The notes under the pieces were generated by a model. That model saw only the letters and a list, made by a program, of their open reading frames with translations, was not told the origin of the DNA and did no database searches. From Haliea sp. (lineage in GTDB: Bacteria; Pseudomonadota; Gammaproteobacteria; Pseudomonadales; Halieaceae), in NCBI GenBank assembly GCA_002692965.1, contig NZNC01000029.1, positions 1 through 64,000 on the forward strand: 64,000 nucleotides of DNA, given 5' to 3'. This document shows positions 8,980 to 17,550 of the stretch, piece by piece (the stretch's first letter is position 1; every line of letters starts with the position of its first letter). A program made the position numbers and the translations under genes.

Positions 8980-10113
8980 ATGACTCCCGTAATCACTCTG
9001 TCTGCCAATACCTCCTGGTATCTCTTCAACTTCCGTGCGTCGACCATTCGCCGCCTGTTAGCAGAAGGCTACCGAGTAGTCTGCCTGTCTCCGGAAGATG
9101 ACTACAGCACCCGTCTGCCAGAGTTGGGCTGCGAATGGCTGCCCCTGCGCATGAACAACCAGGGCAGTAACCCGATTCAGGATGCCGGCCTGGTGCTGCA
9201 GTTCTGGCGGCACTACCGGCGCCTGCGCCCGGCGGCAGCGCTGCACTTCACCATCAAGAACAATGTTTACGGTACCTGGGCGGCACGGGTATTGGGGGTT
9301 CCGGCCATCAACAATGTCTCCGGCCTGGGCACTGCTTTTATCCGTACGGGACCCGTGGCGGCGGTGGTGCGCCTGCTGTACAAAACCAGCCAGCCCTTGG
9401 CAGCACGGATTTTCTGCCAGAATGCCGAGGATCAGTCACTGCTGATTGAGAACCACTTGGTTCCTGCTAATTGCCTAACCCTGCTGCCAGGCTCTGGGGT
9501 AGACTTGGAGCGTTTCCATCCCGGTTTGCGCCGGCCGCATTCCGGGCCCTTCCGCTTCCTGTACGCGGGGCGCATGCTCGCAGACAAGGGCCTGCACGAG
9601 CTGGTTGCGGCCATGCGCGCGCTTCACGACCAGGGGCACGAGGCCGTACTGTGGCTGTGTGGCTTTGCCGATGTGAGCAATGTATCGGCGATCAGCGAGG
9701 CAACTCTGCGGAGTTGGAGCGAGGCACCCTACATCGAATGGCTCGGCCCCAGCGATGCCATAGCCGATGTTCTGGCCCAGGTCGACTGCCTGGTGCTGCC
9801 TTCCTACCGCGAGGGCCTGCCGCGCTCGTTGCTGGAAGCCGGTGCCATGGGTCTGCCCGTGGTGGCGACGGATGTGGCGGGGTGTCGGCATGTGGTGACG
9901 GATGGGGTAAACGGGCTGCTTTGCGAGGCGCGCAGTGCAGGTTCGCTCGCTGCTGCCATGGAACGGATCCTGTCCATGACGGTCGCGGAGAGGGGCGCGA
10001 TGGGAGCTGCCGCTCGCTCGCATGTGGAGCAGTACTTCAGTGAAGAGGTGGTGGTAGAGGCGACCTTGCAAGCGGTATGGGAAGCCGTTGGTGAGGCGGT
10101 GCCTCGCCGGTGA
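8980..10113 (+). CDS. Glycosyltransferase family 4
   Basis: Predicted sugar transferase of 377 residues. An open frame exists from 8902, but the ATG at 8980 gives the family-type start MTPVITLSANTSWYLFNF (compare the 'sNtsW.l.nFR' start of capsular GT4 enzymes) and avoids overlap with the EpsG gene. The N-lobe contains HFTIKNNVYGTWAARVLG and NNVSGLGTAF; the C-lobe has FLYAGRMLADKGLHELV and the donor-binding Glu motif SYREGLPRSLLEAGAMGLPVV. This resembles N,N'-diacetylbacillosaminyl- or galactosyl-transferases such as PglA/WcaL-like proteins, but the substrate cannot be assigned. Confidence 0.9.
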   Translation: MTPVITLSANTSWYLFNFRASTIRRLLAEGYRVVCLSPEDDYSTRLPELGCEWLPLRMNNQGSNPIQDAGLVLQFWRHYRRLRPAAALHFTIKNNVYGTWAARVLGVPAINNVSGLGTAFIRTGPVAAVVRLLYKTSQPLAARIFCQNAEDQSLLIENHLVPANCLTLLPGSGVDLERFHPGLRRPHSGPFRFLYAGRMLADKGLHELVAAMRALHDQGHEAVLWLCGFADVSNVSAISEATLRSWSEAPYIEWLGPSDAIADVLAQVDCLVLPSYREGLPRSLLEAGAMGLPVVATDVAGCRHVVTDGVNGLLCEARSAGSLAAAMERILSMTVAERGAMGAAARSHVEQYFSEEVVVEATLQAVWEAVGEAVPRR

Positions 10114-10215
10114 AATGGCCTGTTTTGTTGCGGGTTTGGCATGCTGCGAGGATGCTGCCTTGCGCAGGCGGAGAAAGAGGCACACTGCGTTCCCGAGCTT
10201 GATATCCACCCTGCA

Positions 10216-10257
10216 AACCGATAAGGTTGATAATCATGATTTTTAACCGATTTGGTT
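10216..10257 (+). promoter_or_regulatory. Tandem operator upstream of satD
   Basis: Two direct copies of an imperfect palindrome, AACCGATAAGGTT at 10216-10228 and AACCGATTTGGTT at 10245-10257, lie 29 bp apart and end 3 bp before the satD ATG at 10261. Between them is GATAAT (10229-10234), a plausible -10 box. Flanking GCAAACC/GGTTTGC adds an outer inverted repeat. The arrangement looks like the binding site of a dimeric HTH repressor. The HTH-like tail of SatD itself is the obvious candidate. Confidence 0.6.
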
Positions 10258-10260
10258 TGC

Positions 10261-10896
10261 ATGAGCTATCTGGCGATTATCGGGGATATCTGCGGTTCCC
10301 GCGAAGTGGCAGGGCGGGGCACCTTGCAGTTGAGGCTGCAACAGGTTTTGGACGAGCTCAACGAACTCTACGGGGATGCCTTGGTATCGCCCTTTACAAT
10401 CACCTTAGGTGACGAGTTTCAGGCCCTTCTGTCAAACGCGACACCTGTATGGCAAATGATTGCCACACTTCAAAGCCAACTGTTTCCTGTTCAAGTGCGG
10501 TTTGGTATCGGCGTTGGGAATATTGACACCGCGATCAATTCCCAGGCAGCCCTCGGCATGGACGGCCCAGCATTTCATCGTGCCAGAGATGCAATCGACG
10601 TGTTGAAAGAGCAGGGCGTGCTATATCGCATTGGAGGGGTTCCTGATGTTGATCTGGCCAACCATTCACTGGCGCTGGTATCTCATCTGCAGAGCCAGTG
10701 GAAACAAACTCGCTTTCAAGTGTATCAGATGTATTTGGCCGGTCTGCCAGTTAGCGATATGGCGGAGAATCTCAAAATAAGCCGCACTGCGATCTACAAG
10801 AATATTAACGATGGTGCATTGGAAATTCTAGCCGGCATCTCAGGCGCTATCGCCTCGTCGATGCAAGTTGCACTAGATTCAGCTCATGGTGACTGA
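10261..10896 (+). CDS. SatD family protein with C-terminal HTH
   Basis: A 211-residue soluble protein; start chosen at ATG 10261 (an upstream TTG at 10252 lies inside the operator). The first two thirds match the SatD family, named from the streptococcal sat acid-tolerance locus; its biochemical role is unknown. The order of conserved pieces (YLAIIGDICGSRE with Asp9, an LGDEF hairpin at residues 49-53, VRFGIGVGNID from about 79, then GMDGPAFHRARDAI) recalls the palm fold of class III nucleotidyl cyclases and GGDEF domains; that resemblance is my inference. The last 55 residues (GLPVSDMAENLKISRTAIY) form a helix-turn-helix. It overlaps the next gene by 11 bp and has its own promoter region inside the polysaccharide cluster. 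Confidence 0.8.
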   Translation: MSYLAIIGDICGSREVAGRGTLQLRLQQVLDELNELYGDALVSPFTITLGDEFQALLSNATPVWQMIATLQSQLFPVQVRFGIGVGNIDTAINSQAALGMDGPAFHRARDAIDVLKEQGVLYRIGGVPDVDLANHSLALVSHLQSQWKQTRFQVYQMYLAGLPVSDMAENLKISRTAIYKNINDGALEILAGISGAIASSMQVALDSAHGD

Positions 10897-11623
10897 GTAC
10901 CAGGTCTTTTTGTGCAGCCTGCTGCTGGTGCGGTTGATCTATCTGCGCCAGGACGATGTTGTCGGCTGGAAGTACGCGTGTGCCATCGGCATCGTGCAGT
11001 CTGCCCTGGTTCTACTGGCTTTCGGGTTAGGCCGTTTTGCGTGGGTGACTGTCGCAGTGGTCATGGGCTGCAACCTGCTTGGTGGCTGCTGTGAAACCAC
11101 ACGCAATTTACACTGGGTTCGGCTAGGAGTACTGGCCGGCATCGCGTTGATTCTCGCAGCACTTTATCCGCTTTTGGGCGGCCTCTCGTTCTCAACCGTG
11201 AGTCTGTGGTTTGCTAGCTATCTCGGTGAAATTGCAGCGGCTCTCGAGTACAGCGGGCCATACAGAGCTGATCGTGTGCTCTCGGTACTTTTGGCAATTT
11301 TGTTATTGGCTAATGAGTCCAATATTGCCATGCGAGGCATTTTTCAGTTTCTGGATTTGGTACCACGCGACTCTTCGACATCACACAAGCCTGATATTCG
11401 CGAGTACAACGCCGGCCGAGTGATTGGCATTCTGGAGCGCTGGTTGATGTTTCTAGTCATACTGCTCGCCGATGACTGGAACGCTCTTGGCTTCATAATC
11501 GCTGCTAAAGGCCTGGTTAGATTCGACAAATTGAGAGACCCAGTGTTTGCGGAGTATATGTTGACTGGAACCCTGATGTCGGTCTTGTTCAGCGTCGCGG
11601 CACTACTCCTGGTTAGGCTCTAG
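10886..11623 (+). CDS. Multi-spanning membrane protein paired with SatD (DUF3307-like C-terminus)
   Basis: A 245-residue inner-membrane protein with about seven hydrophobic helices. The C-terminal part, [18 protein letters not shown] followed by [13 protein letters not shown] and [11 protein letters not shown], matches the conserved end of the DUF3307 membrane family, which is often encoded beside satD genes. The N-terminal part is diverged. The start ATG at 10886 lies inside the end of satD, so the two are translationally coupled and probably act together. Function is unknown; a membrane effector or sensor for SatD is a reasonable guess. Confidence 0.65.
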   Translation: MVTEYQVFLCSLLLVRLIYLRQDDVVGWKYACAIGIVQSALVLLAFGLGRFAWVTVAVVMGCNLLGGCCETTRNLHWVRLGVLAGIALILAALYPLLGGLSFSTVSLWFASYLGEIAAALEYSGPYRADRVLSVLLAILLLANESNIAMRGIFQFLDLVPRDSSTSHKPDIREYNAGRVIGILERWLMFLVILLADDWNALGFIIAAKGLVRFDKLRDPVFAEYMLTGTLMSVLFSVAALLLVRL

Positions 11624-11664
11624 CTGTCACGTTCTCCCCCCGATCAACAAACTTTGAGGATTCA

Positions 11665-12684
11665 GTGCTTAAGTATTCCGAGTGTTGTACGGCCCTCCAG
11701 GCCGCCCCCAGAACCTGGTTGGTCACCGGTGTCGCCGGCTTTATCGGCTCCAACCTGCTCGAGCGCCTGCTCCTGCTGGATCAGCATGTGGTTGGCCTGG
11801 ACAACTTCGCCACCGGTCATCGCCGCAACCTGGACGAGGTCTCTGGCCTTGTCAACGCTCCACAGTGGGCCCGCTTTCGCTTCATCGAGGGCGATATTCG
11901 CCAGCTGGAGGACTGCCGCCGGGCCTGCGAGGGGGTGGACTACGTCCTGCACCAGGCCGCGCTCGGTTCGGTGCCGCGCTCCCTGAGTGACCCCATTACC
12001 ACCAACGCCGCCAATATCGACGGCTTCCTCAACATGCTGGTCGCCGCTCGCGACGCCAAGGTCAGCAGCTTCACCTACGCCGCTTCCAGCTCGACCTACG
12101 GCGACCACCCGGCACTGCCCAAGGTGGAGGAGAATATTGGCCGGCCCCTGTCCCCTTATGCGGTAACCAAGTACGTCAACGAGCTCTACGCCGACGTCTT
12201 CGCCCGCAACTACGGCTTTCGCGCCACCGGCCTGCGCTACTTTAACGTATTCGGTCAGCGCCAGGATCCCGAGGGCGCCTACGCGGCGGTGATCCCGAAA
12301 TGGACGGCTGCCATGGTGCGCGGCGAACCGGTGCACATCAACGGTGACGGCGAAACCAGTCGCGACTTCTGCTTTATTGACAACGCCGTGCAGGCCAACC
12401 TGCTGGCCGTCACGGCCGAGGAGGGCGCCCGCGGTGAGGTCTACAACGTGGCGGTCGGGGATCGCACGACTCTGAATGATCTGTTTTTCGCTCTACGCGA
12501 TGCATTAGCAAGGCAGGGCGTGGACTATGCCCTGGAACCGGTCTACCGGGATTTCCGCCCCGGCGATGTTCGCCACTCCCAGGCAGACATCAGCAAGGCT
12601 GCCCGACAGCTCGGCTACGCCCCGGAATTTCGTATTCGTGAGGGCATCCAGTGTGCCATGCCCTGGTATCTAAGGAACAAGTAA
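11665..12684 (+). CDS. tviC: UDP-N-acetylglucosamine(-uronic acid) 4-epimerase, TviC/WbpP type
   Basis: An extended short-chain dehydrogenase of 339 residues interconverting UDP-GlcNAc/UDP-GalNAc or their uronic-acid forms. The NAD motif [13 protein letters not shown] appears near residue 20. The catalytic Ser/Tyr/Lys lie in the SSSTYG loop and the [13 protein letters not shown] helix. The N-terminus with [15 protein letters not shown] matches WbpP/TviC rather than GalE. The start is GTG at 11665 with GAGGA at 11656-11660. It sits 2 bp before the dehydrogenase gene, as in Vi-antigen-type clusters, where TviB makes UDP-GlcNAcA and TviC epimerises it to UDP-GalNAcA. Confidence 0.92.
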   Translation: MLKYSECCTALQAAPRTWLVTGVAGFIGSNLLERLLLLDQHVVGLDNFATGHRRNLDEVSGLVNAPQWARFRFIEGDIRQLEDCRRACEGVDYVLHQAALGSVPRSLSDPITTNAANIDGFLNMLVAARDAKVSSFTYAASSSTYGDHPALPKVEENIGRPLSPYAVTKYVNELYADVFARNYGFRATGLRYFNVFGQRQDPEGAYAAVIPKWTAAMVRGEPVHINGDGETSRDFCFIDNAVQANLLAVTAEEGARGEVYNVAVGDRTTLNDLFFALRDALARQGVDYALEPVYRDFRPGDVRHSQADISKAARQLGYAPEFRIREGIQCAMPWYLRNK

Positions 12685-12686
12685 GC

Positions 12687-13949
12687 ATGCAAAAAATCGC
12701 CATTATTGGACTCGGCTACGTGGGCCTGCCGCTGGCCGTGGCCTTTGGGGAAAAGCGCCCCGTGGTGGGCTTCGACATCAATGCCCGCCGCATCGCCCAG
12801 TTGCAGGCCGGGGAGGACTTAACCCGCGAAGTGAGCAGAGAGGAGCTTTCGGCCGCTAGCGGGCTGTCTTTCACGGATAACCTCGAGTATCTGCGCGAGT
12901 GCCAGGTCTTCATCGTCACCGTGCCCACTCCCATCGACGATGCCAAGAACCCCGACCTTACCCCCTTGATCAAAGCCAGTGAGACGGTAGGCAAGGTGCT
13001 CAAGGCGGGCGACGTAGTCATCTATGAATCCACCGTCTACCCCGGCGCCACGGAGGAAGTGTGCATTCCCGTGCTGGAGCGTGTGTCCGGACTGAGCTAT
13101 CGACAGGACTTTCATGCCGGCTACAGCCCCGAGCGTATCAACCCCGGCGACAAGGAGCACCGCGTCACCACCATCAAGAAGGTCACCGCCGGCTCCAGCC
13201 CCAAGATCGCCGAGTTCGTCGACGCCCTTTACCGCGACATCATCACCGCGGGCACACACAAGGCCAGCTCCATTGCCGTGGCCGAGGCGGCCAAGGTGAT
13301 CGAAAACACTCAGCGCGACGTCAATATCGCCCTGGTCAACGAGCTGGCGGTGATCTTCAACCGCCTGGGTATCGACACCGAGGAAGTGCTGGAAGCCGCC
13401 GGCACCAAGTGGAACTTCCTGCCCTTCCGCCCCGGCCTGGTGGGTGGCCACTGTATCGGCGTGGATCCCTACTACCTCACTCACAAGGCCCAGCAGGTGG
13501 GTCATCATCCCGAGGTGATTCTATCTGGCAGACGCATCAATGACCGCATGGGCGCCTATGTCGCCGGGCAGCTGATCAAGCAGATGATCAAGCAGCGGGT
13601 GCAGGTGGAGGGCGCACGGGTGCTGGTACTCGGGCTGACCTTCAAGGAAAACTGCCCCGACCTGCGCAACACCCGGGTGGTCGACATTCTTGCCGAGCTG
13701 CGCGACTACAACATCGACGTCGATGTCTACGACCCCCAGGCCGATGCCGACGAGGCCCAGGCGGAGTACGGTATTGCGTTGTTGGAGAAGCCTGCGCCCG
13801 AGCGCTACGACGCCATCGTGCTGGCCGTTGCCCACCGAGAGTTCCGCGAGCTGGGCGCTGCGGGTATCCGCCAGTGGGGCAAGGAGCAACATGTGCTGTA
13901 TGACCTGAAGTATGTATTGCCGAAGGCAGAGGTGGATTTACGCTTGTGA
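12687..13949 (+). CDS. tviB: UDP-HexNAc 6-dehydrogenase, TviB/WbpO type
   Basis: Nucleotide-sugar dehydrogenase of 420 residues oxidising UDP-GlcNAc (or UDP-GalNAc) to the uronic acid with two NAD+. The start is ATG 12687 with the Rossmann motif [19 protein letters not shown]; a longer frame from 12651 would overlap tviC. The catalytic Cys is Cys256 in [25 protein letters not shown] and [15 protein letters not shown] are the other family blocks. With wecB and tviC it gives the cell acidic amino sugars that the amidotransferase upstream could amidate. It is the last gene of this polysaccharide operon. Confidence 0.94.
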   Translation: MQKIAIIGLGYVGLPLAVAFGEKRPVVGFDINARRIAQLQAGEDLTREVSREELSAASGLSFTDNLEYLRECQVFIVTVPTPIDDAKNPDLTPLIKASETVGKVLKAGDVVIYESTVYPGATEEVCIPVLERVSGLSYRQDFHAGYSPERINPGDKEHRVTTIKKVTAGSSPKIAEFVDALYRDIITAGTHKASSIAVAEAAKVIENTQRDVNIALVNELAVIFNRLGIDTEEVLEAAGTKWNFLPFRPGLVGGHCIGVDPYYLTHKAQQVGHHPEVILSGRRINDRMGAYVAGQLIKQMIKQRVQVEGARVLVLGLTFKENCPDLRNTRVVDILAELRDYNIDVDVYDPQADADEAQAEYGIALLEKPAPERYDAIVLAVAHREFRELGAAGIRQWGKEQHVLYDLKYVLPKAEVDLRL

Positions 13950-14130
13950 AGCGGGCCCATATCGTGCGGGCTTGATCCCCGTTACTCCGGAATCACACAA
14001 CCCTCCTGCAGTGCAGATCATGGTCGTCTGCTTGCACACCCTTTCAGCGATGCGCCACTCGCCATCAATCTTGTTTAGCTTGTCAAAATAGTACCCGCCG
14101 TTGGTGAGCGGATTTGATGGAACGCGATAC
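13938..14130 (-). pseudogene. C-terminal remnant of a SnoaL/NTF2-like protein
   Basis: On the minus strand a frame ending at TAA (13938-13940) encodes NPLTNGGYYFDKLNKIDGEW followed by RIAERVCKQ, the characteristic final strands of SnoaL-like 'nuclear transport factor 2 family' proteins. No start or N-terminal half is present: the reading frame runs into the promoter and LexA box of the next gene. It is therefore a truncated leftover whose 3' end overlaps the last 12 bases of tviB. The truncation suggests that the DUF222/HNH gene was inserted here. Confidence 0.5.
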
Positions 14131-14160
14131 TGGAGGGGTGAGCATTTGCTGTCTAATATA

Positions 14161-14176
14161 CTGTTTATACATACAG
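14161..14176 (+). promoter_or_regulatory. LexA (SOS) box, copy 1
   Basis: CTGTTTATACATACAG fits the gammaproteobacterial LexA consensus CTGT-N8-ACAG with an AT-rich core. It lies 15 bp before the ATG at 14192 and next to TAATAT at 14154-14159, a plausible -10 box, so LexA binding would block transcription of the HNH gene until DNA damage. The paralogue at 62978 has a box of the same type at the same distance. Confidence 0.85.
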
Positions 14177-14191
14177 CAAAGGGGCCTTGTC

Positions 14192-16015
14192 ATGGGCGTG
14201 CCAGCAGTACTGGGGGATTGGGTTTCCGAGCTTGAAACGGAGGATCTGGGCAGCGCCATCACGCAGCTATCGGCCCAGATCAACGCAGTCAACTCCAGTC
14301 TGCTTCAGCTGATTGCCGAGTTTGATCGCAGCGGTGGCTGGCGGGAGCAGGGCGCGATGCGCACCTGCGCCCACTGGCTTGCGGCCAATTGCGGTATCCA
14401 GCTGGGCGCGGCGCGCGAGAAAGTGCGGGTAGCGCGCCAGCTGCAGGCGCTGCCGCGGCTGAGTGCGGTCTTCGCCGAGGGTGAGTTGTCCTACTCCAAG
14501 GTGCGGGCCGTTACCCGCGTAGCGACGGGGGATAACGAGGGTTTCTTGCTACAACTCGCGTTGGAGAATAGCGCCGGACACCTGGAGAAGCTGCTGAGCC
14601 GCTTTGAGCCTGTGCCGGAGCCAGGCCTGGAAGGCTTGCTGGAGCGCGTGGGCGAAGGTTTTGCAGAAGGTCGCAGCCCAGGCGGCGCTCTAACTGCGCC
14701 CGCTGGCGGAATCGGGCAAGAAACCGTCGGTAGTAACGCCAATGTTGGGAGCGCGACATCGGGTGGCCTGGCCTTGCCAGCAACTGTAGAGCGGGAAGAG
14801 GCAGGACTATCTGACTCCACGAGCCCGCTTCCCCTCGCCTCTAGTGAGAGTGACTGTGCTGATTTGGCCGGTAAACACGCTTGCGCTAATCCGGCCGGTG
14901 CTGCCGGTGATGAGACTGATGCGCTCACGGCGGAAGACGCTGAGCTTGATCCCGAGCTTGCGCGGGAGCTGGCTCGCAAGCTGTACTGGTTTCAGGACAA
15001 GGACGGCATGTGGGTGATTCATGCCAAGCTGCCGCCAGAGCAAGGCCAACTCGTGATCAAGGCCCTGCAGGCGATTGCCCGGCCACTGGAAGAGGAGCGG
15101 CGGGAGGCCTGGAAGGCGGAGCAGCAGGCGCGCATGCAGGCGGTGGCTCGCAAGATTTTGAGCCGGCACCAGGGAAGATCGGAAGCTGGCTCGAAAGCTG
15201 AGCTAACTGCTGAGGCCGGCGCCGACTCCGCTACGGGAGCAGTAGCGCCCGCCGAAACATCATCGCCAGCCGACTTAACGTCAGGCCACGTAACGTCAGC
15301 CGACATACCGTCAATCGTGGAAAGCCCGCTGCAGGAAGCCCCATCAAAACCTGCACCAATGGTTCCCAACCACATCGCCTACATCCGGGCCGAGGAAAAA
15401 ATCTCCGCGGAGAGATTTTCGCAGCATATGGATCAGGTGAGGGCGGACGCCATGGTGGCCATGGTCGAGCACTTCTTGGCATCGGGGCCGGATTATTCTG
15501 GGCTACAGAGCCTGAAGGGTGCGGAACGCTGCCAGGTTGTCATGCACGTCGACGTCAACACCCTGCGAGAGCAACGCTCGGGCGTCTGTTGTACCCACGG
15601 CAGGGCCCATTTCGAGGACAAGCCGTGGCTGTCGCCAACCACCGCGCGACGATTGAGTTGCGACGCTTCGCTGGTGACCGTTCTCGAGGATGACGCCGGC
15701 AAAGTGCTGAATGTCGGTCGGCGATCCCGCATCGTGCCCGCGCCCATTCGGCGAGCGCTGCGGGAGCGCGACGGTGTCTGCCAGTATCCCGGCTGCCAGG
15801 AATCCGAATATGTGGATGCCCATCACATTCACCATTGGGCCGACGGCGGCGAGACGCGCCTGGATAACCTGGTGACCCTCTGCCGCTTCCATCACCGACG
15901 CTTGCATCAGGGCTGCTTTGATATCCGCTTGAATGGCGCTTCTGCGGAGGTGTTCTGGCCGGGAGGGGAGGCGACCGGGGCTCCAGGCTCAGGCCAGGGG
16001 TGGCACCGAAGGTGA
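14192..16015 (+). CDS. DUF222 and HNH endonuclease domain protein, SOS-controlled (13E12-like)
   Basis: A 607-residue protein with an N-terminal DUF222 helical domain (about residues 20-300, with FDRSGGWREQGAMRTCAHWL and AAREKVRVARQL), a low-complexity Ala/Ser/Pro linker (about 335-390), and a C-terminal HNH nuclease near residues 525-570 (CQYPGCQESEYVDAHHI ... LVTLCRFHH) with the zinc-knuckle cysteines and the His/Asn/His residues intact. The start at ATG 14192 has AAAGGGG upstream; the longer frame from 14114 would run through the LexA box. The family is the one behind the mycobacterial 13E12 repeat proteins, several of which are LexA-regulated. Its biological role is not settled; a mobile or defence-type nuclease is likely. 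A second, broken copy lies at 60916-62978. Confidence 0.88.
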   Translation: MGVPAVLGDWVSELETEDLGSAITQLSAQINAVNSSLLQLIAEFDRSGGWREQGAMRTCAHWLAANCGIQLGAAREKVRVARQLQALPRLSAVFAEGELSYSKVRAVTRVATGDNEGFLLQLALENSAGHLEKLLSRFEPVPEPGLEGLLERVGEGFAEGRSPGGALTAPAGGIGQETVGSNANVGSATSGGLALPATVEREEAGLSDSTSPLPLASSESDCADLAGKHACANPAGAAGDETDALTAEDAELDPELARELARKLYWFQDKDGMWVIHAKLPPEQGQLVIKALQAIARPLEEERREAWKAEQQARMQAVARKILSRHQGRSEAGSKAELTAEAGADSATGAVAPAETSSPADLTSGHVTSADIPSIVESPLQEAPSKPAPMVPNHIAYIRAEEKISAERFSQHMDQVRADAMVAMVEHFLASGPDYSGLQSLKGAERCQVVMHVDVNTLREQRSGVCCTHGRAHFEDKPWLSPTTARRLSCDASLVTVLEDDAGKVLNVGRRSRIVPAPIRRALRERDGVCQYPGCQESEYVDAHHIHHWADGGETRLDNLVTLCRFHHRRLHQGCFDIRLNGASAEVFWPGGEATGAPGSGQGWHRR

Positions 16016-16111
16016 TTTACGTTCGCATGCCACACCTAGGTAGACGGAGCTTGCTCGCGGGATCACCCTGCGTGCCCCGCAGACTTGCCTAAATCAATCG
16101 TCTCTGTGGGC

Positions 16112-16936
16112 TCAACCAGGGTTATTGACGCAAGTCCACTGCACGGTGTTGCTCATTGCGGTAATGTCGCCGCCACCGCCGTCAAAGGTGCGCGCCCCCG
16201 GGTTTTCGCAGCTGGTCGTACCCTCACAGTAACCACAGACGTTGCCGCAGGTGCCGCCTTGTTGACCAACGGTGTCGTAACCCAGGCCCTGGCAGATGGC
16301 CAAGGCGTTATAGGTGCCGCCCGTGTCGGCGGAAATCCAGGCTTCGGTTTCGTTGATGTCACAAATGACCCAGGGGTCTTCGGTGGCGAACTCGTTACTC
16401 GAGAAGCAGACCTCGCCGCTTAGCGGGTTGGAGGCACAGATGCTTTCGATCAGGCAGCTGCCGCCGCTGGCTTCAAGTGTGGCTCCGACACTGCAGGTGC
16501 CCGTCAGTAGCTCTGTCGTGCTGCAGCCGCTGATGGCGATTGAGCGAAGAGTGGCAGGAACACTCAAGTCGTTGGTCAGCTCGGCGGGGAAGGTTGTAAC
16601 CTCCACCGGGCTGCTATTTTCCGAGAACAGGATGTTGGTGGCCGCGGCCACCGCCTGGGTGTTCTGGGAAAACCAAAGCGAGGCGCTACCTGCCATGACG
16701 ACGCCACTGGCCAGGAGCGCCACGCTCACGTTTCGCGAGAGAGCGGGACGGTGTCGCAGCCAGAACACGGCGACCCCGGCCAGTGCCGCACCAAGTAGCA
16801 AGAGCAGTGAGTGCCCAAGCACCGGAATGGCCTCGGGCAGGGAGTAGGTGACGGTCGCGCTCTGGGCCCAGAGCCGGGCACTGCCCATCATGCCAAGCAC
16901 GACAGCAAGGCAGAGAATCAGTTTTTTGCTTTTCAT
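16112..16936 (-). CDS. Midcut-by-XrtH-like secreted protein with an internal IPTL-type sorting signal
   Basis: A 274-residue exported protein. It has a signal peptide (MKSKKLILCLAVVLGMMGSA), then directly an IPVLGHSLLLLLG...FWLRHR segment (about residues 37-63). That is an IPTL-type motif, a hydrophobic helix and an Arg cluster placed near the N-terminus instead of the C-terminus. This layout is the hallmark of the 'midcut-by-XrtH' proteins, thought to be cleaved in the middle by exosortase H. A second hydrophobic segment follows at 70-88, then a Cys-rich extracellular part with about 14 cysteines. No exosortase gene is in this window. The gene lies downstream of rfaH on the same strand with a 122-bp gap. 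Confidence 0.65.
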   Translation of the reverse strand: MKSKKLILCLAVVLGMMGSARLWAQSATVTYSLPEAIPVLGHSLLLLLGAALAGVAVFWLRHRPALSRNVSVALLASGVVMAGSASLWFSQNTQAVAAATNILFSENSSPVEVTTFPAELTNDLSVPATLRSIAISGCSTTELLTGTCSVGATLEASGGSCLIESICASNPLSGEVCFSSNEFATEDPWVICDINETEAWISADTGGTYNALAICQGLGYDTVGQQGGTCGNVCGYCEGTTSCENPGARTFDGGGGDITAMSNTVQWTCVNNPG

Positions 16937-17058
16937 CTTGCGATCCCCAGTGATATCAGGTTGACCAAGCTGTAATTTTTCGTAGCAGGCTTACCTGCCC
17001 GGCCCTGGATGCTGGGCTGTATGCCCGGGCACTTGGAACTGACCTGCTTCCATGAAGT

Positions 17059-17550
17059 CTAGGCCACCGCGTCCCGCTCCACCAGCACCTGGTTCTGGCG
17101 GCCGAGCAGCTCCACCAGCAGCAGCACGCGCTGCTCATCCCTGGGCATCTGGTAGACTCCAGTCAGGCCCGCGAAGGGTCCCTCGAGGATGCTGACCCGG
17201 TCACCGGGCTTGTGGGGCCAGTCATCCTCGGCGCGGGCTTGCAGCATCGGGTCCTGCTGGGCGCGCAGGTAGTCGATCACATCGCCGGGCATTTCCGCCA
17301 GGCGGTAGCCGAAGCGCACCAGGTTGGCGACGCCCTGGGTGCTGCGGATCACGCTGGTATCCTGCTCGCCGACCTCGACGCGGGCAAACAGGTAGCGCGG
17401 GAAGAGGGGGCCTGTCACGACTTGCCAGCCGCCGGCGCGGCGCTTGCGCTGTTGCAGACGCGGCAGGAAGACCTCGAAGCCCTGGTTGGCCAGGTGCTGT
17501 GCCGCGCGCTCCTCTTCCCGGGGCTTGCTGTGGACGACCAGCCAGCTCAT
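17059..17550 (-). CDS. rfaH: RfaH/NusG-like transcription antiterminator
   Basis: A NusG paralogue of 163 residues, with an NGN domain starting SWLVVHSKPREEERAAQHL and containing PLFPRYLFARVEV, and a C-terminal KOW domain (about 115-160, KPGDRVSILEGPFAGLTGVY). Such RfaH/UpxY-like proteins bind elongating RNA polymerase and help long polysaccharide operons to be read to the end. The ATG overlaps the stop of the WecA-like gene by 4 bp, so it is co-translated. I looked for an ops element (GGCGGTAGnnT) ahead of the polysaccharide operons and found none, so its target is open. Confidence 0.88.
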   Translation of the reverse strand: MSWLVVHSKPREEERAAQHLANQGFEVFLPRLQQRKRRAGGWQVVTGPLFPRYLFARVEVGEQDTSVIRSTQGVANLVRFGYRLAEMPGDVIDYLRAQQDPMLQARAEDDWPHKPGDRVSILEGPFAGLTGVYQMPRDEQRVLLLVELLGRQNQVLVERDAVA

